From NCBI GenBank assembly GCA_030622805.1, contig JAUXFR010000070.1:1-7138 (forward strand): a stretch of DNA of 7,138 nucleotides, given 5' to 3'. Positions 1-5,078 of this stretch are shown piece by piece. How positions within the stretch are numbered: the stretch's first letter is position 1; each line of letters starts with the position of its first letter. The translations under genes were made by a program, and so were the position numbers. The DNA is from Anaerolineae bacterium (GTDB lineage Bacteria; Chloroflexota; Anaerolineae; Anaerolineales; UBA4823). The notes under the pieces are model-generated. The model saw only the letters and a list, made by a program, of their open reading frames with translations. It did no database searches and had not been told where the DNA came from.

Positions 1-120
1 GGACCAGGCTTTACCAGCATTTCCGGGCTGGGTTCGCAGGATGCTGCGGCGGACGGAAGTGTACCTGGAGGTTGTTAGATCCCCGGTAAAAGTGGTCATC
101 GCAGATAGTGTGGCATCTGC
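1..120. other. Possible 3' end of an upstream gene, frame unresolved
   Basis: Two plus-strand frames are open from the left edge. One ends at TAG 76-78 after 25 codons. The other ends at TGA 122-124 after 40 codons, and that stop overlaps an ATG at 124 (TGATG). Neither short peptide is recognisable, and one minus-strand frame is also open throughout. The stretch may be the tail of an upstream gene, but I cannot say which frame is real. No RNA gene or repeat was seen here. Confidence 0.25.
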
Positions 121-179
121 TTGATGGATGTCGGTTATACTTCTACCGAATCACAAACCCGGTTTTTTCAACCCAAAGT

Positions 180-185
180 GGTGAG
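180..185 (+). promoter_or_regulatory. Ribosome binding site deciding the start of the methyltransferase
   Basis: GGTGAG matches the 3' part of the AAGGAGGTGA consensus and lies 7 nt before the ATG at 193. An earlier in-frame ATG (124) and TTG (121) have no comparable site upstream. The 23 residues they would add do not resemble this family, so 193 is preferred. A weak -10-like TATACT at 136-141, with no convincing -35, lies between the two candidate starts and would also fit the 193 start. Confidence 0.5.
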
Positions 186-192
186 TAAGTTA

Positions 193-903
193 ATGACGAA
201 TAAGACAACATGCTTGAGTGATAGCGAAATACAGACCAGGGCTGTACGAAAACGGATGATCCAGGTAATCGTCCAATTCGTTATCTATGTTGCAATCTTG
301 TTTTTCTGTGCGGGGCGGGTGGACTGGCTTTGGGCGTGGGTGTATATTGGCGCTGCAGTGGTGAACCTGATAATTAATTATCTGCTCATGCCGCGGGAAT
401 TGATCGCCGAGCGGGGTCGACAGAGAGAGGGGGTAAAGGATTGGGATAAGACCATCACCTCACTCACGATCATACCTGCATTGATTGCTCCTGTGATTGC
501 TGGTCTGGACGAACGCTTCGGCTGGTCACCTGATCTAGGTCTGGTGATCCATCTGGTTGGTCTGGCGCTGCTGATACTAGGACAGGGACTTTTTACCTGG
601 TCGATGGTGTCCAATCCGTTTTTCTCGACTGGTGTGCGGATTCAAATGGATCGCGATCACAGGGTCGCTACAAGTGGACCGTACAAATTTGTGAGGCATC
701 CAGGTTATACGGGTTTTATTACTTTCACGATTGGGACATCCTTGCTGCTCGGTTCTCTCTGGGCATTAATCCCTGCAGGGATCACTGCAGTTCTTCTTAT
801 TATAAGGACGGTATTGGAAGATAAGACACTACGGGAGGAGCTGCCCGGATATCAGGACTACGCCAACCGGGTGGGCTGGCGGCTGCTGCCTGGCTTCTGG
901 TAA
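193..903 (+). CDS. Isoprenylcysteine carboxyl methyltransferase (ICMT/PEMT-like) family integral membrane protein
   Basis: A predicted SAM-dependent methyltransferase of 236 residues embedded in the cytoplasmic membrane; the bacterial substrate is unknown. Hydrophobic segments lie at about residues 25-42, 48-66, 92-108 and 117-140, followed by a helical hairpin at about 172-205. The family signature is in the C-terminal third: a GPYKFVRHPGY stretch, with the RHPGYTG core at 168-174, then a conserved acidic LEDKTLREELPGYQDYA segment and a terminal RLLPGFW. These correspond to the SAM-binding and catalytic region of ICMT/phospholipid methyltransferase-type enzymes. The N-terminal LSDSEIQ motif followed by a basic patch before the first helix is also typical. 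Start 193 is chosen from the ribosome binding site and the family N-terminus. Bacterial homologues are usually stand-alone and are not proven to act on prenylated proteins. The fold is well supported; the exact reaction is not. Confidence 0.88.
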   Translation: MTNKTTCLSDSEIQTRAVRKRMIQVIVQFVIYVAILFFCAGRVDWLWAWVYIGAAVVNLIINYLLMPRELIAERGRQREGVKDWDKTITSLTIIPALIAPVIAGLDERFGWSPDLGLVIHLVGLALLILGQGLFTWSMVSNPFFSTGVRIQMDRDHRVATSGPYKFVRHPGYTGFITFTIGTSLLLGSLWALIPAGITAVLLIIRTVLEDKTLREELPGYQDYANRVGWRLLPGFW

Positions 904-909
904 GGGGTG

Positions 910-947
910 AAAATTAAAAACATTGTTGCATGAATCAAACAGCAACA
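910..947 (-). terminator. Possible leftward Rho-independent terminator
   Basis: TGTTGC (924-929) pairs perfectly with GCAACA (942-947) across a 12-nt loop. Read on the minus strand, the hairpin is followed by ATG and then TTTTTAATTTT (complement of 910-920). This is what a weak intrinsic terminator for leftward transcription looks like. It lies just past the truncated SDR remnant, so it may be that gene's original terminator. The stem is short and the loop large. There is no T-run on the plus strand, so it is not a good terminator for the methyltransferase. Confidence 0.35.
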
Positions 948-957
948 TATAGTGAAA

Positions 958-1098
958 TCAATGTTTATAGGGACGCTCATCCTGGGGTTTGGAAAAGAAC
1001 CTATTGCGCACCAGAACACGAATAGATTGTCCATTGTACAGCAATCGTTTTGCGATATGGCTGCCAACGCAGCCTGATCCACCAGTTACTAATATCAT
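958..1098 (-). pseudogene. Truncated N-terminus of an extended SDR / NAD-dependent epimerase-type protein
   Basis: The minus strand encodes 46 residues from ATG 1098 to a TGA at 958-960. They begin MILVTGGSGCVGSHIA, then a helix (KRLLYNGQS) and a second strand (IRVLVRN). This is the beta-alpha-beta start of the Rossmann fold in NAD(P)-dependent epimerases/dehydratases, with the Gly motif GGSGCVGS (usually GGTGFVGS). After about residue 32 the resemblance stops: the remaining residues are unlike the family and a stop follows, whereas intact proteins are roughly 300 residues. An AGGTG (complement of 1105-1109) lies 6 nt before ATG 1098, so the start and ribosome binding site look intact, while an in-frame ATG at 1104 is too close to it. 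No continuation was found between the stop and the end of the methyltransferase gene, so an internal or 3' deletion is more likely than a frameshift. The original substrate cannot be inferred. Confidence 0.75.
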
Positions 1099-1164
1099 TG
1101 ACATCACCTACATTATTTGGGCTGTCCTAAAAGGTGCAGGGCGGCTTTCCTGACTAGCACCAGT

Positions 1165-1190
1165 GGGGGCAGGTTTCTATACCTGCCCTC
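1165..1190. repeat. REP-like palindrome (intergenic inverted repeat)
   Basis: GGGCAGGT (1167-1174) and ACCTGCCC (1181-1188) form a perfect 8-bp inverted repeat around a 6-nt loop TTCTAT. A G.T pair (1166/1189) and a G-C pair (1165/1190) extend it. GC-rich stems around a short AT loop between genes resemble the dispersed REP/MITE-like palindromes of many bacterial genomes. Only one copy is visible here, so dispersal is an inference. No T-run follows on the plus strand and there is only a weak context on the minus strand, so it is not an obvious terminator. Confidence 0.6.
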
Positions 1191-1485
1191 CATATGGTGG
1201 TCAGAACTTTAAACCATTGGTTTGAATATTTTGTCAGAGGTGGGTTTCCAGAATTGCTCGATTGTTCTGAAATTAGCCCAGAGCATGTTCCGCTCTGGAT
1301 TCGTCGAATACCAGACATGCCTGTACCCAGCTCTCGCGGATCTCGTGTAATTTCACACTGGATATTTCTATGGAAAAGATGGCAAGAGGCGGAATGGGTT
1401 AAAATAATGCAAGTCATGCAAATATATTCTCAGGTACAATATTTTTTCCCTTCTCCCTGAGCATGGCAAGAATCAATCATAATAC
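1191..1485. other. Gene-poor AT-rich intergenic stretch with one hairpin
   Basis: No convincing gene was seen here on either strand. Short open frames exist on both strands (for example 1194-1460 plus), but they lack a ribosome binding site and recognisable motifs. One perfect inverted repeat, CCAGAGC (1278-1284) with GCTCTGG (1292-1298) around a 7-nt loop, is the only structure noted. A direct repeat of ATGCAA (1407-1412 and 1416-1421) and a TACAAT -10-like hexamer (1435-1440) lie near the right end, ahead of the large fusion gene. Together with the adjacent SDR remnant, the stretch looks like decayed sequence. Confidence 0.5.
1435..1440 (+). promoter_or_regulatory. Possible -10 element for the APC-USP-DUF389 fusion gene
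   Basis: TACAAT matches the sigma-70 -10 consensus at five of six positions and lies 57 nt before the ATG. No acceptable TTGACA-like hexamer is found 16-19 nt upstream; the sequence there is around AAGTCATG. The call is therefore tentative. A CATAAT at 1478-1483 was considered but is too close to the start codon. Confidence 0.3.
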
Positions 1486-1491
1486 AAGGAG
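1486..1491 (+). promoter_or_regulatory. Strong ribosome binding site of the fusion gene
   Basis: AAGGAG lies 6 nt before the ATG at 1498. This near-consensus site fixes the start of the 1072-residue protein and shows that the fusion is translated from its APC end. Confidence 0.8.
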
Positions 1492-1497
1492 TCGTAT

Positions 1498-4400
1498 ATG
1501 AGCGAAGAAATGAATGGAGATTCGAGAGAAGTCCAGTCAAAAGTGCGCTACGGAAGATTTTTAAGTCTGTCTCGCACATTAGCGCTCGGGTCCAGCGTAT
1601 CCTTAGGACTGGGAGTCTTTGTGCTCCTGGGATTGGCGCTTGACGCTGCGGGAACGCGTGCACCCTTATCCTATGGCCTGACAGCGATCGTGTTTTTACC
1701 GCTCGTATTAGCTTATGCCGAGCGTGCCCTGGCAATACCGACCGGCGAGGGGGTCTTCAGGCTGGGGCGCTCAGACGAACCATCCTGGTTAGCATATGCA
1801 GACGACTGGCTGGCGTATTGTGGTTTTGCTGGGCTGATTGGTTTGCTCGGATGGGGAGTTGCTTTTCACCTTAATCAACTACTGCTGCGTCTGTTTGCCA
1901 TTTCCGTGGGAGAAGCGTATCTGGCGATCGCTGTAATATTGCTCGTAGCGATAAACCGCGCTTTCGGCAGGCAGGGCACCTGGCGAACGCGGATGAGGTT
2001 TGTTTATATCAGCGTCCCGCTGTTGTTCGTCATTTTTGGGATCGGGTGGGTCTCGGCAGGACAGATGCCGAGCCTCAGGTTTGTTTTGCGTACGCCGGGA
2101 GATATCGTTCTGGCTGTCGCTTTGCTGGCAGGAATGCTGTGGGGGACTGGCTTAATCCTGGACCAAAGGGATCAGGTCAGGCGACCGGTGCGGAATTTGC
2201 TCCCGGCGCTTTATCTCGCGTTGTTAATCGGTAGTATTACCGGTCTTCTGGCTGCGATGATGGTGCTCAAGTATCCCGGAATTGGTATTGGGGTAAGGCT
2301 GCCTCTGGCAGTGATCGCATCTCAAACCAGCAGCTTTCTGGAAATGGTATATCTATCATTAGGGATATTGATTTGCATAATCGCTCTGGATCGGATATTC
2401 ATCAGCAGCTTACGGACGGTGGGCGCCATGATGGCGCAGGGATTCATCCCCACACAGGTCAGGATCGGCAAGAAATTTAAGTTAAGCGTCAACAGGCTGT
2501 TCTTAATCACACTTCTGAGTGTGATTATTCTATTGGTTGTTTCTTTCGAATTGCTGGTCAGTTTAATTGGTCTGATATTCCTGTTGATGACCATCCTGGT
2601 ATTTAGCAGAGACCTTGTGAAACCCCGCGCGAGTCTACCGGATCACCGGGGATTGAAAATGCCGTTTCATCCACTAGTGCCCGCATTAGCTGTTGTGGTC
2701 AGTCTCTACTTCTCGATTGCTTATGATCTTCAAATATGGATGGTTGTCATGGGATGGGGTATGTTGGGTTTGATTTTTTACCTGGCATATGCCAGGCGCG
2801 GGAGTCTGGCGGTGCGTAAGCAAACGCAAATAATGGGGGAGGAAATCCCCAGATATGCAGAGAAGGATTTTCGCATACTGGTTGATGTTACCAGCGCTAA
2901 AGACGAACTCTCGTTGATCCGCGCCGGTATCACGATGGCTCAATCCGGGGATGGTCAGGTGTTGATCATGCAAGTCTTAGATCAAATCCAGCATATGCCG
3001 GTGAAAACGGAACACCGAACGGCTGAAAAAGCGCTGCTGGTTTTGAAGAACAAAGTCCATCAAATTGAGAACGACGGTGTGCCCATTGAAACGCTGGTTC
3101 GGTTGGCGCCATCGCGTGCATCTGGGATTCTGGAGACGGTACGCGAGGAACACATTGATCTTGTGCTGATTGGTTGGTCTGGACCTAAACAACAAGGGGA
3201 AGAAATGCTGGATGCAGATATCAACCGCCTGATTCAGACAACGCCATGTGATGTTGCTGTACTGCGCGGCGAGTTAGCCGGACCGATCCGCTCCGTTACA
3301 GTATCAACACGCGGCGGTCCCCATGCGGGTGAAGCCTTAAGATATGGGAAATGGCTGGTAGAACAGCAGGATGGTCAGGTTGTGGCGTTGAATATTGTGC
3401 GCGGCGCGCTTACAGCAGAGAAGAGAGCACAGGCGGAGCAGCAGTTAAACCAGGCTATCAATGATGCTGGTGAAAAAGAAGCATATTTACCCAGAGTTGT
3501 GATGGCGGGAGACGTGAAGGCAGGAATTTTAAAGGAGTCGGTTGATTCCGATCTGCTGCTGATGGGTGTGTCCACACATGGGCTCCTGGATCAGGCTGTC
3601 CTTGATGGCATTCCGGTTGAGGTGGCAAGAGCGCGTACGGGGGCAACACTGCTCGTAAAACACCATGAAGGTACCAGGGATTTTTGGCTGCGCAGGGCAT
3701 GGGAGATGATCTATTCGTTCTTCCCCACATTGACTGTCGGTGAACGTACCGAGGTTGATCGCCGGATCAAGCGCTCCGCGATGGCAAGCATAGATTTTTA
3801 CGCCCTGATCACCCTCTCAGCGGTCATTGCAGTATTGGGCTTGATTCAGGACAGTGGAGCAGTCATAATCGGTGCGATGCTGGTCGCGCCGCTCATGAGC
3901 CCCATCCTGGCTATGGCTTTCAGCCTGGTGCTGGGTGATGTGCGCATGCTGGCGCAGTCGGGTGAATCCACCCTGAAAGGAATATTACTTGCTATTGTGG
4001 TTGCCGTCGTCATCGCGCTGGTCATACCACCGCTGCCGATATCGGCACAAATCCTGGCCCGTACCCAGCCTAATTTGCTTGACCTGATCGTAGCGCTCGC
4101 TTCCGGGGCTGCTGCTGCGTATGCGCTTGCACGCAAGCACCTGGCTGCTGCGCTGCCGGGAGTCGCTATCGCAGCGGCTTTGGTACCGCCGCTGTGTGTC
4201 GTTGGATACGGTCTTGGATACGGTATGTACGGAGTGGCGGGTGGTGCGCTGCTCTTATTTGCCACCAACCTGAGTGCGATCGTGCTGTCCGCAGCGACCG
4301 TATTCCTGCTGTTGGGCTTCCGTCCGGACAGAGCAGAGTATGGACAGCGAATCCAGCGCTGGATACTGCTGACTGTAGCTGTTTTATTGGTCATTGCCAC

Positions 4401-4716
4401 ACCGCTTGCATTCGCTACGATAAACCTGCGTTCTAATCTGGACCGGCAGCAGGAGGTTAAATCAGTATTGAATGAGGTTATACAGGCAGAGTTCGCAGAG
4501 GTTGAAGATGTGACGATCAAACAGCAGGGTGATGGCTACCTGATCAGTGGGACGGTGTATTCATATGGAGAGATCACGGATGAAGAACTGGCGGAAGTGC
4601 AGACGTTGCTGAGCGAGGAGATTGGCGCCCCGGTAATTATTCGCGCACGTATCATTAATGCCAAACTGCGGGTTGTGGGTGGGGAGAAAGAATTGGACGT
4701 AATTTCATCGCCCTGA
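1498..4716 (+). CDS. APC-type permease / tandem USP / DUF389 multidomain membrane protein
   Basis: A single uninterrupted frame of 1072 residues. Residues about 16-437 resemble amino acid/polyamine permeases (APC superfamily). An early SLGLGVFVLLG (35-45) stands where the substrate-binding unwound helix lies, a YAERALAIPTGEGV stretch follows, and there are about 12 hydrophobic segments. Residues 456-590 and 596-721 are two Rossmann-like USP domains, each starting with a strand (FRILVDV; IRSVTVST) and ending in a terminal strand (DVAVLRG; TLLVK). Neither keeps the usual GxxG-x9-G(S/T) ATP-binding pattern. Residues about 745-945 are DUF389 (TIGR00341-like): FYALITLSAVIAVLGLIQDSG, the IGAMLVAPLMSPILA core, and the later AALVPPLCVVGYGLG. 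A last helix (956-975) precedes a soluble tail of about 97 residues. The likely role is transport with cytoplasmic USP regulation; the substrate is unknown and DUF389 has no settled function. APC-USP fusions are known; the DUF389 addition is what stands out. No stop or frameshift marks the junctions. Confidence 0.85.
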   Translation: MSEEMNGDSREVQSKVRYGRFLSLSRTLALGSSVSLGLGVFVLLGLALDAAGTRAPLSYGLTAIVFLPLVLAYAERALAIPTGEGVFRLGRSDEPSWLAYADDWLAYCGFAGLIGLLGWGVAFHLNQLLLRLFAISVGEAYLAIAVILLVAINRAFGRQGTWRTRMRFVYISVPLLFVIFGIGWVSAGQMPSLRFVLRTPGDIVLAVALLAGMLWGTGLILDQRDQVRRPVRNLLPALYLALLIGSITGLLAAMMVLKYPGIGIGVRLPLAVIASQTSSFLEMVYLSLGILICIIALDRIFISSLRTVGAMMAQGFIPTQVRIGKKFKLSVNRLFLITLLSVIILLVVSFELLVSLIGLIFLLMTILVFSRDLVKPRASLPDHRGLKMPFHPLVPALAVVVSLYFSIAYDLQIWMVVMGWGMLGLIFYLAYARRGSLAVRKQTQIMGEEIPRYAEKDFRILVDVTSAKDELSLIRAGITMAQSGDGQVLIMQVLDQIQHMPVKTEHRTAEKALLVLKNKVHQIENDGVPIETLVRLAPSRASGILETVREEHIDLVLIGWSGPKQQGEEMLDADINRLIQTTPCDVAVLRGELAGPIRSVTVSTRGGPHAGEALRYGKWLVEQQDGQVVALNIVRGALTAEKRAQAEQQLNQAINDAGEKEAYLPRVVMAGDVKAGILKESVDSDLLLMGVSTHGLLDQAVLDGIPVEVARARTGATLLVKHHEGTRDFWLRRAWEMIYSFFPTLTVGERTEVDRRIKRSAMASIDFYALITLSAVIAVLGLIQDSGAVIIGAMLVAPLMSPILAMAFSLVLGDVRMLAQSGESTLKGILLAIVVAVVIALVIPPLPISAQILARTQPNLLDLIVALASGAAAAYALARKHLAAALPGVAIAAALVPPLCVVGYGLGYGMYGVAGGALLLFATNLSAIVLSAATVFLLLGFRPDRAEYGQRIQRWILLTVAVLLVIATPLAFATINLRSNLDRQQEVKSVLNEVIQAEFAEVEDVTIKQQGDGYLISGTVYSYGEITDEELAEVQTLLSEEIGAPVIIRARIINAKLRVVGGEKELDVISSP

Positions 4717-4734
4717 TCGGGTGTTTCAGATTTT

Positions 4735-4750
4735 CATGACATTCATCATG
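4735..4750. promoter_or_regulatory. Short dyad abutting the -35 box
   Basis: CATGA (4735-4739) and TCATG (4746-4750) form a perfect 5-bp inverted repeat with a 6-nt spacer. Its right edge touches the TTGACA at 4751. Its position suits an operator or activator site, but so short a dyad can occur by chance. It has no T-run, so it is not a terminator for the upstream gene. No good terminator was found between 4717 and 4750. Confidence 0.25.
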
Positions 4751-4779
4751 TTGACACGTTTATACCGATTAGCTAAAAT
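4751..4779 (+). promoter_or_regulatory. Sigma-70 promoter for the HdrA-like gene
   Basis: A perfect -35 TTGACA (4751-4756), a 17-bp spacer and a -10 TAAAAT (4774-4779) match the housekeeping consensus at 11 of 12 positions. Transcription would begin near 4786, 34 nt or so past the end of the dyad at 4735-4750. It points at the HdrA-like gene, and the region between is free of other genes. This is the strongest promoter in the window. Confidence 0.75.
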
Positions 4780-4860
4780 ATAGGCATAGTTGGTATCTTT
4801 ATTGGTAGCCAATTCGATACGCGGACCGATAATATCCGGTCAGAATCGCGGAACTGAAAG

Positions 4861-4916
4861 GACCAACCAAACTTCATCGCATCCACCACCCTTTTGAAGT
4901 TTTGTTGGGTCGGTGG
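4861..4916 (+). repeat. Imperfect long stem-loop with possible pseudoknot
   Basis: AAACTTCA (4869-4876) pairs perfectly with TGAAGTTT (4895-4902). Across one C/T mismatch, CCAAC (4863-4867) pairs with GTTGG (4904-4908). One bulged base allows the stem to reach GACC at its base. The 18-nt loop contains CCACC (4883-4887), which is complementary to GGTGG (4912-4916) directly 3' of the stem, the arrangement of an H-type pseudoknot. The pairing is visible in sequence; folding is inferred. Confidence 0.5.
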
Positions 4917-4917
4917 C

Positions 4918-4935
4918 TTGTGGTATTTATCACAA
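4918..4935. promoter_or_regulatory. CRP/FNR-family-like dyad
   Basis: TTGTGGTATTTATCACAA is an inverted repeat (TTGTG/CACAA). It differs from the TGTGA-N6-TCACA pattern of CRP-type sites at one base. It lies about 130 nt downstream of the predicted transcription start, an unusual place for an operator. It could serve a second, undetected promoter or simply be an RNA hairpin of the leader. Confidence 0.25.
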
Positions 4936-4992
4936 TTCGTTACTGCCAGGTACCTGTCGGTGCAGTCGGCCCACATTACTGACTTCGTTATT

Positions 4993-5030
4993 GCCAACCG
5001 CCCACCTGCGCTGGACAGAGGGCGGTTGGC
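4993..5030 (+). repeat. Perfect 11-bp GC-rich hairpin in the leader
   Basis: GCCAACCGCCC (4993-5003) and GGGCGGTTGGC (5020-5030) are exact reverse complements around a 16-nt loop. It is the most stable structure of the leader and ends 48 nt before the start codon. The sequence after it is GTATTTAAAC, without a real T-run, so it is a poor intrinsic terminator. It could be an attenuator element, an mRNA-stabilising hairpin, or a REP-like element. Confidence 0.6.
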
Positions 5031-5065
5031 GTATTTAAACATCGTTGAACTACATCACAGGATAT

Positions 5066-5070
5066 TGGAG
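5066..5070 (+). promoter_or_regulatory. Ribosome binding site of the HdrA-like gene
   Basis: TGGAG lies 8 nt before the ATG at 5079. That ATG is the first on the plus strand after the promoter and precedes about 22 residues of flexible sequence before the first FAD-binding strand. It is the natural start. Confidence 0.65.
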
Positions 5071-5078
5071 CAGCATTA

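Larger units (their letters stand above)
4786..5078 (+). promoter_or_regulatory. Long structured 5' leader, candidate cis-regulatory RNA
   Basis: From the predicted start site to the ATG of the HdrA-like gene there are about 293 nt. I find no ATG on the plus strand in this stretch, so it is unlikely to carry an upstream peptide. Several inverted repeats lie in series: ATTGG/CCAAT (4801-4813), GACCG/CGGTC (4824-4841), a long imperfect stem (4861-4911), a TTGTG/CACAA dyad (4918-4935), a perfect 10-bp palindrome CAGGTACCTG (4947-4956) within ACTGC/GCAGT (4942-4966), and an 11-bp stem (4993-5030). This density suggests a folded leader. It matches no riboswitch class I can recognise by eye. It could also be decayed coding sequence whose pairings are fortuitous. 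Confidence 0.4.

Noticed and set aside
121..192. Longer N-terminus for the methyltransferase starting at TTG 121 or ATG 124, with TGATG overlap to an upstream frame
   Set aside because: No ribosome binding site upstream, residues unlike the family, and a better site with a family-like N-terminus at 193. Coupling to an upstream gene cannot be excluded.
1154..1417. An 87-codon minus-strand frame overlapping the same stretch
   Set aside because: It runs through the palindrome and has unpatterned, Ser/Cys-rich composition with no recognisable domain.
1194..1460. An 88-codon plus-strand frame containing FVRGGFPELLD, faintly like the GGFPE motif of DUF4143-type ATPases
   Set aside because: It has no ribosome binding site, starts inside the flank of the palindrome, and apart from the short motif nothing matches. 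The length and the AT-rich context fit chance.
3846..4520. A 224-codon minus-strand frame opposite the DUF389 region
   Set aside because: Ala/Ser/Thr-rich composition typical of the antisense of GC-rich membrane-protein codons; the plus-strand product has clear family motifs.
4940..4970. Cobalamin riboswitch-like B12 box around CTGCCAGGTACCTG
   Set aside because: Only a superficial resemblance; the conserved box sequence and the rest of the core are not present.
4993..5040. Intrinsic terminator at the 11-bp hairpin
   Set aside because: The stem is strong but is followed by GTATTTAAAC rather than a T-run, and it lies inside the leader of the gene it would shut off.
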